Shown: piece by piece, positions 15,384 to 27,012 of the stretch
Layout: every line of letters starts with the position of its first letter
Numbering within the stretch: the stretch's first letter is position 1
NCBI GenBank assembly: GCA_018268995.1
Contig: JAFDVL010000011.1
Location: 113,394-177,393 of the forward strand
Direction: 5' to 3'
DNA length: 64,000 nucleotides
DNA from: Acidobacteriota bacterium
GTDB taxonomy: Bacteria; Acidobacteriota; Blastocatellia; RBC074
Notes under the pieces: generated by a model
The model's database searches: none
What the model was told of the DNA's origin: nothing
The model's input: the letters and a program-made list of their open reading frames with translations, nothing else
Made by a program: the position numbers and the translations under genes

Positions 15384-18300
15384 ATGCTTCGTTCAGTCAT
15401 TTGTATGGTTTCGCTTCTCATCTGTGGAGTAGCGCACAACGCTCTCGCGCAGGAATTCAAGGGAACGATTATCGGCGAAGTCACTGATCAGAGCGGCGCT
15501 CCGGTCGCAGGTGCCAAGGTTATCGTAACCAGCATTGAAAGAAATATTCCGACCGAGACGGTCACTAATGCGGCGGGACAGTACGTTGTGCAATCGCTGT
15601 GGCCCGGCAAATATCAACTGACGGTGGAAAAGAGCGGCTTCAAACGCTTCGTCCGCGACGGGCTGAACATTCAGTCGGCGGATCGGCTGGGCGTGGATGT
15701 CAGGCTGGAAGTCGGCAATCTGGCGGAGTCGGTCACGGTTTCGGGCGCGGCTCCACCGTTGCAAACCGAAACGGCCTCGCGCACGGCATTGATTGAAAAC
15801 CGCGTGCTCGAAAACATTCCGACCAACGGGCGCAATCTCTATCAGCTTCAATACACGCTGCCGGGCGTCATCAAGAACTCCACGTACTGGGGTTCGATGG
15901 AACTCTACGCTTTCGGCAATATCAACGGCGTTTCGATCAGCGGTGGGCGTTCGGGCGAAAACGAAACGCTGATTGACGGCGTCTCGAACACGCGCGGCAA
16001 TCGCGGCGTGGTGCTTGCGCCATCGCTCAACAGCACACAGGAATTCACGCTGCGCTCGAACACTTATGACGCGCAATTCGGGCGCATCGGCGGCGGCGTC
16101 ACTTCGATCACGCTCAAATCGGGCACGAACGCGCTGCACGGGCAGGTGTTCGAGTTTCTCAAGAACGACAAGCTCAACGCCAACGATTGGGTTGCCAACG
16201 CGAACAACGTGGCGCGCCCCGCTTTCAAGAACAATACGTTCGGCTTTGAGGTGGATGGCCCCATCTGGATTCCGAAGCTTTTTAATGGACGCAATCGCGC
16301 GTTCTTTATGGTTTCGTTGGAAGCGTTGCGCGAGCCGCGCGCTTCGGGCGAAATTCGCACGCTGCCCACAGCCGAACAATTAACGGGCGACTTCTCGAAC
16401 CTGAAAGACAATCAGGGACGCACGATTCGGATTTTCGATCCGAACACCGTGCGGCTGGTCGGCAGCGCGTATGTCCGCGATCAGTTTCCCAACAACCGCA
16501 TTCCCACCAATCGTATCAATCCCGTCGCGGCGAAAGTCGCGGCCTTTTACCCCAAAGCAAACCGTCCCGGCGGTGCAGATGGTCAGTTGAACTACGCGGC
16601 TTTCAATCCGTCGAGCAATTCTTATGACGCCTGGCTGGGCAAACTGGATTTCCGGTTGGGCGAACGGCACACGCTGGCGGTGCGCTATGGGCAAACGCCG
16701 TGGGAAAATGTGGCGCGCATTTTGTGGGGCAACAACGCGGCGGAACCGAGCGGCGAAGCGCCTTCGACGCGCGTCTCGCGCAATTGGGGCTGGGATTGGA
16801 CGTACACGATCAATCCGACCATCGTCTTCAATCTGCGCGGCGGCTTGGCGCGTTATGAAGGCTTCAGCGGCAACACCTATGCGGGCGGCTTCGATCCGCG
16901 TCAATTGGATTTCCCGGCAGCATTAGTTTCGCAATTCACCGCGTTGCAATTCCCGCGCTTCAATCTCGGCACCTATTCGGAGATTGGCGCAACGCAGGTG
17001 ACGAATTACGAAGTGCAGGACACCTACAGCATCCAGCCCAACTTGAGCCTGACGTACGGGCAGCATTTCATCAAGACGGGCGTTGAGTTCCGGCTGTACA
17101 ACTCGAATCGCTTGCAGCCCGGTGCGGCGGCGGGCAATTACACCTTTGGCAAAAACTGGACGCAGGCCGATCCGCTGCGCGCCGATGCGCTGTCGGGCAA
17201 TGAATTCGCGTCGTTCCTGTTGGGATTGCCAAGCAGCGGTTCGATTGATCGCAACATTGATCCGGCGTACCGGAACAAATATTACGCAATCTATGCCCAG
17301 GATGACTGGCGTCTCACGCGGCGGCTGACGCTCAACGTGGGCTTGCGTTGGGATTACGAAACGCCGATTGTCGAACGTTTCAATCGGATGATTCGCGGCT
17401 TCGCGTTTGATCAGGCCAGCCCCATCGCCAGCCGTGTTTCCGGTCTCTCGCTGAAAGGCGGCTTGCTTTTTGCTGGCACCGACGGCGAGCAACGGATGGC
17501 CTTCAATCCCGACCGCAACAACTTCCAACCGCGCTTCGGTGTGGCCTGGCAGTTCCGCGATAAATGGGTGCTGCGCGCCGGGTACGGCCTGAGCTATTTG
17601 GGGCAGAGCGCCACCGGCTCGGCGGCAGGGTTCAGTCGCCCGACGCCGTTGATTGCTTCAACCAATGGCAACATCAATCCGGCGATAACGTTGAGCGATC
17701 CCTTCCCGACCAGTCTTTATCCGACCGGATTATTGCAACCCATCGGCAATAGCCAAGGGCTTTCGACCAATTTGGGGCAAGCGGTTTCGGCGCAATATCT
17801 GATTCGCCCGTTGCCCTATTCGCATCAGTTTTCGTTCGGTTTCCAACGCGAATTGCCCGGCGGATGGCTGGCCGAAATGTCTTACGTCGGCAACCTCACA
17901 AAGCAATTGCCGGTGAGTCTGGCGCTGAACTTCCTCCCACGCGAAGTGCTGGAAAGCCGCCCCGTCGCGGAGCGTTCCGCTTACTTCACCGCGCAGGTGC
18001 CGAATCCGATGGCGGGCTTGCTGCCCGGCACGGGACTCAACGGCGCGAACGTAGCGCGGCAGCAATTGCTGTTTGCCTTCCCGCAATACACGCAGGTGAC
18101 AATCACCGACGTGCCCATCGGCAGGCAGAATTACCATTCGCTGCAATCGTCGCTGACGCGGCGGTTCTCGCGCGGGCTGGCCGTCTCGGTGTCGTACACC
18201 TTCTCGAAAACGCTCGAAGCGGTCAGCGTGCTGAATGCGCAGGACACAAACCTCAGCGATTTGACCCGCACGCCACTTGAACAGCGGCTCTATCAATTCG

Positions 18301-18863
18301 ACGTGCCGCACAAGGCGGCGGTCGTCGTGAGCTATGAACTGCCATTCGGGCGCGGCAAGCGATTCGGCAGCGGCATGAACACGGTGACAAATGGCTTTGT
18401 TGGCGGCTGGAACTTGAACACGCAATGGGTCTGGCAAACAGGCTTTGCGTTCAATTATCCGAACGCTGCACCGCTCGCCGCCCGCAGCGCGCGCCTCACG
18501 GACGACGAGCGCAACAAACGCGCCAAGACGGGCACGTTCGATGTCTCGGTAGACAAGTGGTTCGACACCACGCTCTTCCCGACCACCGCGCAAGCCCCGT
18601 TTACGTTGCGCACCTTCCCGACGCGCTTCCCTGACGTGCGGAGTCCAAGCCCGACCTTCGTGGAGATTTCGGCCTTCAAGGAGTTTCTGATCAAAGAGCG
18701 CGTGCGCTGGCAAATCCGCGCCGATTTCCAGAACGCGTTCAATTACCCCTTCTTCGGCGTGCTGCAATCGAACGACGTGACGAACACGCGCTTCGGGCAA
18801 TTGCGGGCGGACATTGGCAATGAACCGCGCCGCATTGTGGGCGTGATGAAGATCACGTTCTAA
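15384..18863 (+). CDS. Oar-like TonB-dependent outer-membrane receptor
   Basis: A 1159-residue protein with a signal peptide (residues ~1-23, ending ALAQ) and a strong AGGGAGG ribosome site. An N-terminal carboxypeptidase-regulatory-like domain ([16 protein letters not shown], ~27-115) is followed by a plug domain (~125-235, with [10 protein letters not shown] and [14 protein letters not shown]) and a large beta-barrel ending in an aromatic-last strand (VGVMKITF). Such receptors import carbohydrate-derived compounds across the outer membrane. An intrinsic terminator follows at 18909-18943. The neighbouring GH2 gene suggests glycoside uptake. Confidence 0.88.
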   Translation: MLRSVICMVSLLICGVAHNALAQEFKGTIIGEVTDQSGAPVAGAKVIVTSIERNIPTETVTNAAGQYVVQSLWPGKYQLTVEKSGFKRFVRDGLNIQSADRLGVDVRLEVGNLAESVTVSGAAPPLQTETASRTALIENRVLENIPTNGRNLYQLQYTLPGVIKNSTYWGSMELYAFGNINGVSISGGRSGENETLIDGVSNTRGNRGVVLAPSLNSTQEFTLRSNTYDAQFGRIGGGVTSITLKSGTNALHGQVFEFLKNDKLNANDWVANANNVARPAFKNNTFGFEVDGPIWIPKLFNGRNRAFFMVSLEALREPRASGEIRTLPTAEQLTGDFSNLKDNQGRTIRIFDPNTVRLVGSAYVRDQFPNNRIPTNRINPVAAKVAAFYPKANRPGGADGQLNYAAFNPSSNSYDAWLGKLDFRLGERHTLAVRYGQTPWENVARILWGNNAAEPSGEAPSTRVSRNWGWDWTYTINPTIVFNLRGGLARYEGFSGNTYAGGFDPRQLDFPAALVSQFTALQFPRFNLGTYSEIGATQVTNYEVQDTYSIQPNLSLTYGQHFIKTGVEFRLYNSNRLQPGAAAGNYTFGKNWTQADPLRADALSGNEFASFLLGLPSSGSIDRNIDPAYRNKYYAIYAQDDWRLTRRLTLNVGLRWDYETPIVERFNRMIRGFAFDQASPIASRVSGLSLKGGLLFAGTDGEQRMAFNPDRNNFQPRFGVAWQFRDKWVLRAGYGLSYLGQSATGSAAGFSRPTPLIASTNGNINPAITLSDPFPTSLYPTGLLQPIGNSQGLSTNLGQAVSAQYLIRPLPYSHQFSFGFQRELPGGWLAEMSYVGNLTKQLPVSLALNFLPREVLESRPVAERSAYFTAQVPNPMAGLLPGTGLNGANVARQQLLFAFPQYTQVTITDVPIGRQNYHSLQSSLTRRFSRGLAVSVSYTFSKTLEAVSVLNAQDTNLSDLTRTPLEQRLYQFDVPHKAAVVVSYELPFGRGKRFGSGMNTVTNGFVGGWNLNTQWVWQTGFAFNYPNAAPLAARSARLTDDERNKRAKTGTFDVSVDKWFDTTLFPTTAQAPFTLRTFPTRFPDVRSPSPTFVEISAFKEFLIKERVRWQIRADFQNAFNYPFFGVLQSNDVTNTRFGQLRADIGNEPRRIVGVMKITF

Positions 18864-18877
18864 GTGCAGGCGGCTTT

Positions 18878-21800
18878 ATGACCACAACAGAAAAGGTGGA
18901 TCGCAGGAAAGGCAAACCGGCTAAGACTGGTTTGCCTTTTTTTCATGTGTTGCAGCAAAGCGTCTGGGCGTTGCTGATGGGCTGCTGTGCCTCTGCTGCG
19001 TTGGCACAGAGTTGGACGATTACGCTCGAAGAACCGACCGGCATTGATCGCCGTGACAACGAAGTCGTGAGCGTCCGCTTGAACTTTGCCGTCGGTGAAG
19101 CGCGCGCTGAGGCGTTGCGCGTCATTGCGCCCGATGGCCGCGTCGTGCTTTCCCAACTCAGCGCCGTTGAGACGCATGCTGGCGGTTCGCTCAAAGCGGC
19201 TGAGTTGCTTTTTCCTGCCTCGCTGATTCCCGGCGAGCGTCCGCAGTACAAGTTGGTTGCCGACACGCAGATCAAGCCATCGGCCAGCGCGTCGCCCATC
19301 GTTGTGCGGCGCGTGGGCGTCTCACGCGTGGAGTTGGCGAATGACCGTTTCGGCGTTCTGCTGAACCTGGGACGCGAAGGCACAGAGCCTGCGCTCATCG
19401 CGGCCTACAACAAAACCGCAGGCGAGCAGCGCATGCTCAACCTGATTGACACGACGCCCGAAGTGCCCGCAGTAAAAGACCTGCCTGCCATCGGCAAAGC
19501 GGGCGCAGGCTTCGGTTCGTTTCTCTCCGGGCAAACGCGAACGGGCGCGTTCGAGCAGGTCGAGATTCTCGAAGCCGGGCCCTTGCGCGCGCGCGTGCGA
19601 TTGACCGGCGCGCGGCTCGGCGCGCAGCGCGAAACGTGGGAGTTCGTATGGCGCGCGGGCAGCCCCGTCTTGCAATGGCGCGCGGGCTGCGATGGCGGCG
19701 AGGCGCGCGCGCATTACGGCTTCTTTTTCAATGCCGTCTCGGCGACGCCGTACTTGCCATTCGACCGCTGGATGGAAGGCTCGGAAGCCGTCAAGTTTCC
19801 CGATGGCTGGGAGACCGACAATCCGCCCGATCATCTGGTCGGAGCAGCGCAAGATTTCGACGATCTGCCGGGCCGGCATTTCGTGTTTTATCAGCGCGGG
19901 GAAAATTACGGCGCGCTCGGTTTTTATGAACTTGATCCGGCGCTATTCTGGCGCGGGGTTGGCGCGCATCAGTTCTCCGCGCACGCTCCGAAACATTCCA
20001 TTGAAATAGCGCTCTCGTTTCCGCGCTGGCAGGGCACCTTGACCGTCGTCGAAGCGCGCGCCGACTATCGCCGCTTCACGCAGCCGATTTTGTCCGTGGT
20101 CAGTCGTCCGTTGCCAGTTGGCCGCATTGCTGAGATGAAACCTGGCGCGGCTTCACAACCGACAATCGCTACACGTTCGTTAGCTGCATTGAAACGCTCA
20201 GCAACGATTGTGGGCTCGCGCATCTTCGATCTCAGCCTTGCCGGTGAATGGAAACTCAATTTCGCCGAGAAAGCCGAAGGCGAAAAGCAGGGATTTCATC
20301 GCGCGGAGTTCGACGACAGCAGTTGGCGTGTGGTGCAAGTTCCCGGCAGCGCGCAGACGCAATGGCTCGCCGCGTCGCAACTCTACACGCGTGCAGCCGA
20401 ATGGATCAGTACCAAGGAATGGTGGTATCGCCGCTCGTTTCGCGCGCCTGCTGCGGCGCGGGACAAACGCTTGCGGCTGCGTTTTGAAGCGACGGATTAT
20501 TACGCCGACATCTACCTCAACGGCGAACTGCTCGGACGGCACGAAGGCTACATTGATCCTTACGAATTCGAGGTCAGCGACAAGCTGAAACAGGATGGGG
20601 AAAACGTGCTGGCGGTGCGCGTCTGGACGCCGGTCAGCTATTACTGGCGGCATCGCCCCTGGACGGTCAAAGGCGCGTATGGCGCGGTGGATCAAAAGCC
20701 CGACAACATCACGCCGCTCGGCATTACGCGACCGGTTCATCTGCTCGCGGGCGGGCCGGTTGTGATTCGTGATGTCGCGGTGGACACGCAACTCAGGCGC
20801 GATGGCAGCGCCGATGTATTGGTTGACCTCACGCTCGACAGCTCGCAAGCTGCATCTGCCGAACTCGCGCTCACACTCACGCCGCGCAATTTCGACGCGG
20901 CGACGGGGCTGGAATTAAAAGCGACCGTTCCGCTCGCCGCCGGAAGCACGACGCGCCGTTTCGTCTTGCACGTCGAGAAACCACAACTCTGGTGGACGTG
21001 GGATCACGGCCAGCCGCATCTTTACACGCTTGACGCGCGGATTGCGCACGCGGGCGCGCTCTCGGATCAGTATTCGTGCGCGGTCGGCATCCGCGAGATC
21101 GAACATGTGGATTGGAAGTTTTATCTCAACGGCAAGCGGATGTTCATGCGCGGCACGAATTCGTATTACCACCTGTTTCTTTCCGAGATGCGGCGCAGCG
21201 ATTACGAGCGCGATCTGAAGCTGATGCGCGCGATGAACATCAATATGATCCGGCTGCATTGCCATTTCAGCAACCCGGAATTTTATGACCTGGCCGACGA
21301 GCTGGGCCTTCTGATCTGGCAGGATTTTCTCGAAGCCGCATACCCCGAAGACCGCGACTTTGCGCTCAAGGCCGCCGCGTTGTATGACCCGCATATTCGC
21401 TATGTGCGCAATCATCCATCGGTCGCGTTGTGGGCGACGAGCGATGAAGAGTCGTTGGAAAATTATCGCGTGCTGACCAAGCATCTGGAGCCGCGCTTGT
21501 ACGCGCTCGACCCGCAACGGCGTCCCGTCGTGCGCTCAACCGGACGGTATGGCGACGGGCATATTTATTATGGCTGGTACGGCGGCTCGATTTGGGAATA
21601 CGCCGGAATGAATGAAAAATTCGTTTCGGAACTAGGCGCGACGGCATTGCCTGATTACGAAAGCCTCATTCAATTTTTGCCCAACCACTGGCCGATCAAA
21701 GACCACGAAGAAGAATGGGTCTTTCGCAAGCTGCAAATCCCCGAAGCGATGCGCGCGTGGGGCGAACCCGCCACGATGACCTTGCAGGAATACATTCCGC

Positions 21801-22336
21801 AAACGCAGACTTACGTCGCGCGCCTGTTTCAATTGGCGATTGAGCGAATGCGGCGGCAGAAGTACAAACCGGCGGGCGGCATCCTGCATTTTCACGCCAT
21901 TGATTTGTGGCCTTCGGTGACAATGGCTGCGCTGGATTTTTATCGCCGCCCGACCAAGGCCTACACCACGGTGCAGCGTTCATTTCAAATGGCGCTGCCT
22001 TCGTTCGCTTACGACCGCGACACGTGGCAGCGCGGTGAAACCGTCAAAACCGAACTGTGGCTTATCAACGATCATTGGCACGCCGTGCCGAACGTGCAGG
22101 TGACGTGGCGGCTTGAGGACAACGCGGGTCGCATCGTCGCGTCAGGCCGCGCGCCACAGCCCGTGACGCTGGCAGAGGATTCGTCAATGAAGCTAATGGA
22201 CGTAACTTTTCCTGCGCCCGCTGCGGGCCGGTACACGCTCTGGGCGCGCATCGCGGATACCAGCGGAAAGGTCATCGCCGAAAACAACTACGAGTTCACC
22301 GTGAAGCAATCGTCAGGAGGTCAAAAAGATGAGTGA
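18878..22336 (+). CDS. Exported glycoside hydrolase family 2-like enzyme
   Basis: About 1150 residues. After an exported N-terminus ([13 protein letters not shown]) comes an unassigned ~430-residue part, then a GH2 sugar-binding jelly roll (~450-620, with [10 protein letters not shown] and [17 protein letters not shown]), an Ig-like domain and a TIM barrel (~740-1020). The barrel has the GH2 core [43 protein letters not shown] and a likely nucleophile in FVSELGA. The usual acid/base context (NE) is replaced by ATSDEES, so catalysis needs checking. The start is uncertain: the ATG at 18878 puts an intrinsic terminator inside the gene, and a GTG or TTG near 18946-18951 is possible. The stop overlaps the SnoaL-like gene. 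Confidence 0.8.
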   Translation: MTTTEKVDRRKGKPAKTGLPFFHVLQQSVWALLMGCCASAALAQSWTITLEEPTGIDRRDNEVVSVRLNFAVGEARAEALRVIAPDGRVVLSQLSAVETHAGGSLKAAELLFPASLIPGERPQYKLVADTQIKPSASASPIVVRRVGVSRVELANDRFGVLLNLGREGTEPALIAAYNKTAGEQRMLNLIDTTPEVPAVKDLPAIGKAGAGFGSFLSGQTRTGAFEQVEILEAGPLRARVRLTGARLGAQRETWEFVWRAGSPVLQWRAGCDGGEARAHYGFFFNAVSATPYLPFDRWMEGSEAVKFPDGWETDNPPDHLVGAAQDFDDLPGRHFVFYQRGENYGALGFYELDPALFWRGVGAHQFSAHAPKHSIEIALSFPRWQGTLTVVEARADYRRFTQPILSVVSRPLPVGRIAEMKPGAASQPTIATRSLAALKRSATIVGSRIFDLSLAGEWKLNFAEKAEGEKQGFHRAEFDDSSWRVVQVPGSAQTQWLAASQLYTRAAEWISTKEWWYRRSFRAPAAARDKRLRLRFEATDYYADIYLNGELLGRHEGYIDPYEFEVSDKLKQDGENVLAVRVWTPVSYYWRHRPWTVKGAYGAVDQKPDNITPLGITRPVHLLAGGPVVIRDVAVDTQLRRDGSADVLVDLTLDSSQAASAELALTLTPRNFDAATGLELKATVPLAAGSTTRRFVLHVEKPQLWWTWDHGQPHLYTLDARIAHAGALSDQYSCAVGIREIEHVDWKFYLNGKRMFMRGTNSYYHLFLSEMRRSDYERDLKLMRAMNINMIRLHCHFSNPEFYDLADELGLLIWQDFLEAAYPEDRDFALKAAALYDPHIRYVRNHPSVALWATSDEESLENYRVLTKHLEPRLYALDPQRRPVVRSTGRYGDGHIYYGWYGGSIWEYAGMNEKFVSELGATALPDYESLIQFLPNHWPIKDHEEEWVFRKLQIPEAMRAWGEPATMTLQEYIPQTQTYVARLFQLAIERMRRQKYKPAGGILHFHAIDLWPSVTMAALDFYRRPTKAYTTVQRSFQMALPSFAYDRDTWQRGETVKTELWLINDHWHAVPNVQVTWRLEDNAGRIVASGRAPQPVTLAEDSSMKLMDVTFPAPAAGRYTLWARIADTSGKVIAENNYEFTVKQSSGGQKDE
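18909..18943 (+). terminator. Rho-independent terminator after the TonB receptor gene
   Basis: A perfect 10-bp stem (18909-18918 with 18929-18938) and 10-nt loop, followed by a run of seven T to 18943. It lies 46 bp after the TonB stop but 31 bp inside the longest GH2 frame. Either the GH2 start is downstream or GH2 expression is attenuated here. Confidence 0.75.
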
Positions 22337-22700
22337 GAACGAAACGCTGATACGCGCATTTATCCAAGCCTGGTCGCGGCTCGATGCAGCGGAACTCGCC
22401 GCGTACTTTGCCGAAGACGGATGTTACTTCAACATCCCCACACAACCGGTGTGCGGACGCGCGAACATCGAGAAGATGATCCGTGGGTTTATTGCCACCT
22501 GGACGGAAACAGTGTGGGAAATCAAGACGCTTGTCGCGGTTGGCAATGTGGTCATCGCCGAACGGCTGGACAAAACAAAAATGACAAAGGGCAACGTTGA
22601 CCTGCCCTGCGTGGGCGTCTTTGAGCTACGCAATGGCAAGATCAAGGAATGGCGCGACTATTTCGATCTGGCGACGTATCGGAATGCAATGAAGGGATGA
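22329..22700 (+). CDS. SnoaL/limonene-epoxide-hydrolase-like protein
   Basis: A 123-residue single-domain protein of the NTF2-like fold. [37 protein letters not shown] and the end [24 protein letters not shown] match the LEH/SnoaL pattern, with acidic residues positioned as in limonene-1,2-epoxide hydrolase. It begins 8 nt before the GH2 stop with a strong AGGAGG site, so it is translationally coupled to GH2. The substrate is unknown; hydrolase or isomerase activity on the GH2 pathway product is a guess. Confidence 0.8.
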   Translation: MSENETLIRAFIQAWSRLDAAELAAYFAEDGCYFNIPTQPVCGRANIEKMIRGFIATWTETVWEIKTLVAVGNVVIAERLDKTKMTKGNVDLPCVGVFELRNGKIKEWRDYFDLATYRNAMKG

Positions 22701-22748
22701 CGCAGAGGCGCAAAATACTCTTCGATTCATTCCCGAAGCGTGGCCGAT

Positions 22749-23648
22749 CTATATTCCGACGGAACCGCTCAAATACTGCCGACTGCGAACGGCGCTGGCG
22801 AACGGGTCAACGCCTGGCTGATCGGGATCAATATCCTGCTCGACGATGGCCCAGCCCGTGAAACTGCTGGCCTGCAACGCGGCGATCACCTGGGGCGCGT
22901 CCACCGCCCCTTGTCCCAATTCGCAAAAAACGCCGCGATGCACGGCTTCGAGAAAACCGATTCCGGCACGGCGCGCCTCGTCCAGCACGGGCGGCTCGAC
23001 ATCCTTCAAATGCAGATGCCAGATGCGCGCGCCATATTTCCGTGCGGCTTCCACCGGGTCGCCGCCACCGTAAAAATAATGGCCGGTGTCGAGGCAGAGA
23101 CCTAACAATTCAGGATCGGTGCTGTCGCACAGCCGGGCAATCTCAGCGGGCGTTTCGATGAAAGTACCGGCGTGATGATGAAAGGCGGTCGCCAGTCCCA
23201 GCTCACGGCAAGCCGCGGCGATGCGCGTGATGATGCTGACTGCGCCGTCCCATTGTTCTTCGCTCAAGCCATCGCGCGCGGCATTGACGCGACCGGCGAC
23301 TGCAATGCGTGACGCAGTCATCGCGTCAGCCAACAGGATCAGACGCGCGCCGACGGCAGCAAGCAACTTTGCCGTTCTGATGGCTTCCGCAAAGCCCGCT
23401 TCGTGAGCTTCGGGATGGGCCAGCGCTACGGGGACGAAAGCCGTAACCATCTCCAGCCCGCGTTTTGATAATTCGCCTTGCAACGGCTGCGGCTCGGTCG
23501 GGAAATACCCATACGGCCCAAGCTCCGTGCCGCTGTAACCGGCTTGCGCGATTTCATCGAGCACTTCGCCGCAAGGCTTCTGGCCGCTCCAGCCTTCCAC
23601 TTCCATAATGCCCCAGCTTACGGGTGCGTTGCCGACGTTGATCCACAT
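22749..23648 (-). CDS. IolE-like sugar phosphate isomerase/epimerase
   Basis: A 299-residue TIM-barrel protein of the xylose-isomerase-like superfamily (AP_endonuc_2). Metal- and substrate-site segments are visible: GNAPVSWGIME at the start, AGYSGTELGPYGY, ATAFHHHAGTFIE, LCLDTGHYFYGGG, IWHLHLKDVE and a Glu in AIVEQDID. Its place directly after iolD (2-nt gap) supports 2-keto-myo-inositol dehydratase (IolE) or a related inositol isomerase. Classical IolE sequences differ somewhat, so I leave the symbol empty. Ribosome site AAGGA. Confidence 0.8.
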   Translation of the reverse strand: MWINVGNAPVSWGIMEVEGWSGQKPCGEVLDEIAQAGYSGTELGPYGYFPTEPQPLQGELSKRGLEMVTAFVPVALAHPEAHEAGFAEAIRTAKLLAAVGARLILLADAMTASRIAVAGRVNAARDGLSEEQWDGAVSIITRIAAACRELGLATAFHHHAGTFIETPAEIARLCDSTDPELLGLCLDTGHYFYGGGDPVEAARKYGARIWHLHLKDVEPPVLDEARRAGIGFLEAVHRGVFCELGQGAVDAPQVIAALQASSFTGWAIVEQDIDPDQPGVDPFASAVRSRQYLSGSVGI

Positions 23649-23650
23649 CT

Positions 23651-25519
23651 TTATCCTTTCAGGAAGTAGCGTTCGTCCTGAACTCTTTTTTCGTATTCAG
23701 CGCGTGCGCGTTGGACGGCTTCGATTTCGGACACTTGGGCAATCGGCACATCCCACCACGATTCATAGCCCGGCACGCGGACTTCTTTGTCCACTTCGAC
23801 GACGATGGCCGTCGTGCGATCCTGCCGCCGCGCTTCTGCGAGCGCACTTTGCAGCTCTTCGCGTGTCGTAGCGCGAATCGTATGCGCGCCCAGGCTGGCG
23901 GCATTGGCGGCGAGATCAACTGGCAAATATTCGCCGTCGAGTTGTCCGGTGTCGGCCTGGCGATATTTGTAATCCGTGCCGAAGCCCGCCGAACCTACTG
24001 ATTGCGACAGCCCGCCGATGCTTGAAAAGCCGTGATTGTCGTGAATGACGATGGTCAGTTTGACGCCTTCGGCGATGGACGTGACGATTTCCTGCGCCAT
24101 CATCAGGTACGAGCCATCGCCCACCATCACATAAACTTCGCGCGCCGGATCCGCCAGCTTGACGCCCACGCCGCCCGCGATCTCATAGCCCATGCACGAG
24201 TTGCCGTATTCGAGGTGATAACCTTTCGGGTTGCGCGTGCGCCAGAGTTTGTGCAAATCGCCAGGCAGACTGCCTGCGGCACAAACGACGACATCTTCAG
24301 GACGCGAGAAGTTGTTGACGACACCGATGACCTCGCCCTGACTGATCGGCGGGCCGTGCTGGAGATTGAACAGCCGTTCGACTTCGGCTTCCCATTGCTG
24401 TTTCAGCACGGCGATGCGCGACGAGTAATCGTCATCAACCCGATAGCCCGCGAGTGCGCCGCTCAGTTCTTCAATCACAGCGCGCGCATCCCCGACCACC
24501 GGCAACGCGGCGTGTTTGTGCGCGTCGAATTCGGCGATGTTGATGTTGATGAAACGAACGTCGGGATTTTGAAAGGCGGTCTTCGATGCCGTAGTGAAAT
24601 CGCTGAGGCGTGTGCCGATGGCGATCACCAGATCGGCTTCGCGCGCGATGATGTTCGCGCCCGGCGTGCCGGTGACGCCGACGGCTTCCAGATTCTGCGG
24701 ATGGTCGAACGTGAGCGAGCCTTTGCCCGCCTGCGTTTCGCCGACCGGGATGCCGGTTTGCGCGGCGAAGCGCGCCAGAGCGTCGGTCGCTTCGCTGTAA
24801 AGCACGCCGCCGCCCGCGATAATCAACGGCTTTCGCGCGGCGCGAATCATTTGCGTGGCGCGTTCGAGCAGCGCCCGATCTGCCAGCGGTCGTGCGATCT
24901 GCCAGACGCGCTTCTCGAACAGTTCCTCCGGGTAATCCCACGCTTCGGCTTGCACGTCCTGCGGCAAGGCCAGCGTCACCGCGCCGATTTGCGATGGCGA
25001 AGTCAGCACGCGCATCGCCTCCATCAAACTGAACGGCAGTTGATCGGGCCGATTGATGCGATCCCAGTAACGCGAGACCGGCTTGAAGCAATCGTTGACC
25101 GAGACATCCTGGCTGTGCTCCGATTCGAGTTGCTGCAAGACCGGTGCGACATTGCGGCGCGCGAAAATGTCGCCCGGCAGCAACAGCACCGGCAAACGAT
25201 TGATCGTCGCCGTTGCTGCGCCGGTAATCATATTCGTCGCGCCGGGGCCGATGGAGGAAGTGCAGGCGAAAGCGCGCAGCCGGTTGTTCATCTTCGCATA
25301 CGCCGCAGCCGTGTGAACCATCGCCTGTTCGTTGCGGCACAAGTAGTAACGAAAATCAGGATGTTGATGCAGCGCCTGACCAACGCCCGCGACAATGCCG
25401 TGCCCGAAAATGCCCCAGACGCCCGCGAAGAATTGCTGCTCGCGGCCATCGCGTTCGACGTGCTGTTGTTCCAGAAATGCGACGAGCGCCTGCGCCATTG
25501 TTAAGCGTCGTGTTTTCAC
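23651..25519 (-). CDS. iolD: 3D-(3,5/4)-trihydroxycyclohexane-1,2-dione hydrolase (ThDP enzyme)
   Basis: A 622-residue thiamine-diphosphate enzyme that opens the ring in myo-inositol breakdown. The N-terminal PYR domain has HPDFRYYLCRNEQAMVHTAAAYAK with the catalytic Glu. The central domain has KPLIIAGGG. The C-terminal PP domain has the ThDP motif GDGSYLMMAQEI ending in the N of IHDNHGFSSIGG, a signature of IolD. The start is a GTG at 25519 with a perfect GGAGG at 6 nt; the later ATG lacks a site. It lies between an IolE-like gene and a truncated iolB. No iolC, iolA or iolG is in the window, so any full pathway would depend on genes elsewhere. Confidence 0.92.
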   Translation of the reverse strand: MKTRRLTMAQALVAFLEQQHVERDGREQQFFAGVWGIFGHGIVAGVGQALHQHPDFRYYLCRNEQAMVHTAAAYAKMNNRLRAFACTSSIGPGATNMITGAATATINRLPVLLLPGDIFARRNVAPVLQQLESEHSQDVSVNDCFKPVSRYWDRINRPDQLPFSLMEAMRVLTSPSQIGAVTLALPQDVQAEAWDYPEELFEKRVWQIARPLADRALLERATQMIRAARKPLIIAGGGVLYSEATDALARFAAQTGIPVGETQAGKGSLTFDHPQNLEAVGVTGTPGANIIAREADLVIAIGTRLSDFTTASKTAFQNPDVRFININIAEFDAHKHAALPVVGDARAVIEELSGALAGYRVDDDYSSRIAVLKQQWEAEVERLFNLQHGPPISQGEVIGVVNNFSRPEDVVVCAAGSLPGDLHKLWRTRNPKGYHLEYGNSCMGYEIAGGVGVKLADPAREVYVMVGDGSYLMMAQEIVTSIAEGVKLTIVIHDNHGFSSIGGLSQSVGSAGFGTDYKYRQADTGQLDGEYLPVDLAANAASLGAHTIRATTREELQSALAEARRQDRTTAIVVEVDKEVRVPGYESWWDVPIAQVSEIEAVQRARAEYEKRVQDERYFLKG

Positions 25520-25580
25520 TGTAAGCCTCCGTGGTCAAAACAAATCGGCGAACAAGTTTTTGCCGCCCGTGGATTTGAAG

Positions 25581-25862
25581 AGGAAGATAAAGCGCCGTCG
25601 GCATCCCGCTGAAGACATCTTGGTGCGCGCCCAGCGCAGACCACGATCCAGCGGACGAAGCGACACGACAACTGCCGCCCAGCACGACCAAGCCCAACTC
25701 GTTCGCTCTCGTGTCGCTCGAAAAACTTTCGCCGCGTGCCATCTTCCGCACACGAAACGTCAGATGCTCAAACCCGACGGCTTCCGGCTGCACAAGCAAC
25801 GTTTCGCCGGATTGGCCCTCCAGCATTTCAGGCCGGATAAGTAACTCTCTGCTCGTTGACAT
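25581..25862 (-). pseudogene. iolB: Truncated iolB (5-deoxyglucuronate isomerase) remnant
   Basis: The first ~94 residues match the N-terminal half of IolB (a KduI/IolB cupin): LLVQPEAVGFEHLTFRV, GESFSSDTRANELGLVVLGG and GAHQDVFSGMPTALYLP. After residue ~94 the similarity ends abruptly; full IolB is about 270 residues, and the C-terminal cupin with its metal His residues is missing. The frame continues as non-homologous sequence into iolD. The original ATG and AGGAG site are intact, so the loss looks like an internal deletion that joined iolB to the iolD leader. Without IolB the pathway step must be done by another gene or is lost. Confidence 0.7.
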
Positions 25863-26032
25863 CACAGTACTCCTGCGTTGTCTGCTTTTTGTTTGGTGGG
25901 GAAGAACTGCGCGGGGATTATCTACCGACCTGTTGGCATCTGCAATATCAGCGATTAGAGAGGGGCTCTCATTTCAGCGGTGTTGACGCCGCACCATACG
26001 ATCCCGATTTCTTTCTCTTTTGGTCAACCGTC

Positions 26033-26944
26033 TCAAGTGGATGGAGCTTCGGGTTTCACCGCAAAAACTTTCACACTTGCCGCGTAATCGTTGACGTTAT
26101 AGCGAGACAGTAAATCCTTCAGGCTGTCGTGCAACTCTGTCGCTGTGCCGGTGCAGCAGTCGGAGCTAACATTGGCGATGGGCAGGCTGCTCGTTGCTGG
26201 TTGCGAGGTCTCAGTCATCGCGGGAGAGCAACAGCCGGACTGGTTTTCCATCTTCGCGTAAGCGTTGAGATCCGCGCCAGAGTCAACAATCATCACTTCG
26301 CTGAACCCTGCATCAAGCAGACCTTGCCGATATTCTTCGAGGCTAATAGCTCCGGCGATACACCCCACATAGGCCAGCACATCATTGCCAAGCTCCAGCG
26401 GCAGTGGTTGCTTGAGCGCGATGTCGCTGACCGCCAGACGCCCACCGGGTTTGAGCACCCGCGCGACTTCACGAAAGACCGCGCGTTTGTCCGGCGCAAG
26501 GTTAATCACGCAATTGCTGATGACACAATCCACCGAACTGTCGGCGAGCGGCAGGTGGTCAATCGTAGCCTGATGAAATTCGATGTTCGTCGCGCCACCA
26601 GCCCTCTGCGCGGCGTTGCGTCGGGCGAGTTCGATCATCTCCGTCGTCATATCAATCCCGATAGCTTTCCCTGTCGGGCCAACTTTGGATGCTGCGAGAA
26701 ATACATCCAAGCCGCCGCCCGACCCCAGATCAATGACCGTTTCCCCTGTGCGCAGGTTTGCCGTTGCGGTCGGGTTGCCACAGGACAGCCCCATATTCGC
26801 GCCCGCCGGAATCGAAGCCAGTTCTTCCGCCGAATAACCAAATGCTTCTGCCACGGCACGCACGCCAGCGTGCGCATTGGAAAGCCCGCTTTGTGCTAAT
26901 GCCCCGTATCTTGAACGTACCGCATCCACAATTGTATCTGTCAT
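26033..26944 (-). CDS. arsM: Arsenite S-adenosylmethionine methyltransferase
   Basis: A 303-residue class I SAM methyltransferase with the ArsM features NMGLSCGNP, the SAM site [31 protein letters not shown] and YVGCIAGAI. These hold the conserved As(III)-binding cysteines at roughly residues 55, 140-145 and 194. The C-terminal part has extra Cys pairs (GCCSP, DCCTG), common in ArsM. It methylates arsenite to volatile or less toxic forms in the cytoplasm. No arsR, arsC or arsB is adjacent. The next gene upstream in the same orientation is a CopD-like protein. Confidence 0.92.
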   Translation of the reverse strand: MTDTIVDAVRSRYGALAQSGLSNAHAGVRAVAEAFGYSAEELASIPAGANMGLSCGNPTATANLRTGETVIDLGSGGGLDVFLAASKVGPTGKAIGIDMTTEMIELARRNAAQRAGGATNIEFHQATIDHLPLADSSVDCVISNCVINLAPDKRAVFREVARVLKPGGRLAVSDIALKQPLPLELGNDVLAYVGCIAGAISLEEYRQGLLDAGFSEVMIVDSGADLNAYAKMENQSGCCSPAMTETSQPATSSLPIANVSSDCCTGTATELHDSLKDLLSRYNVNDYAASVKVFAVKPEAPST

Positions 26945-27012
26945 AAAATCCTCTTTCTTTGTTTGTCCGGCATCAACTCGCCGGACTCAATACTTTTTGG
27001 CTCCTCAGGTGA

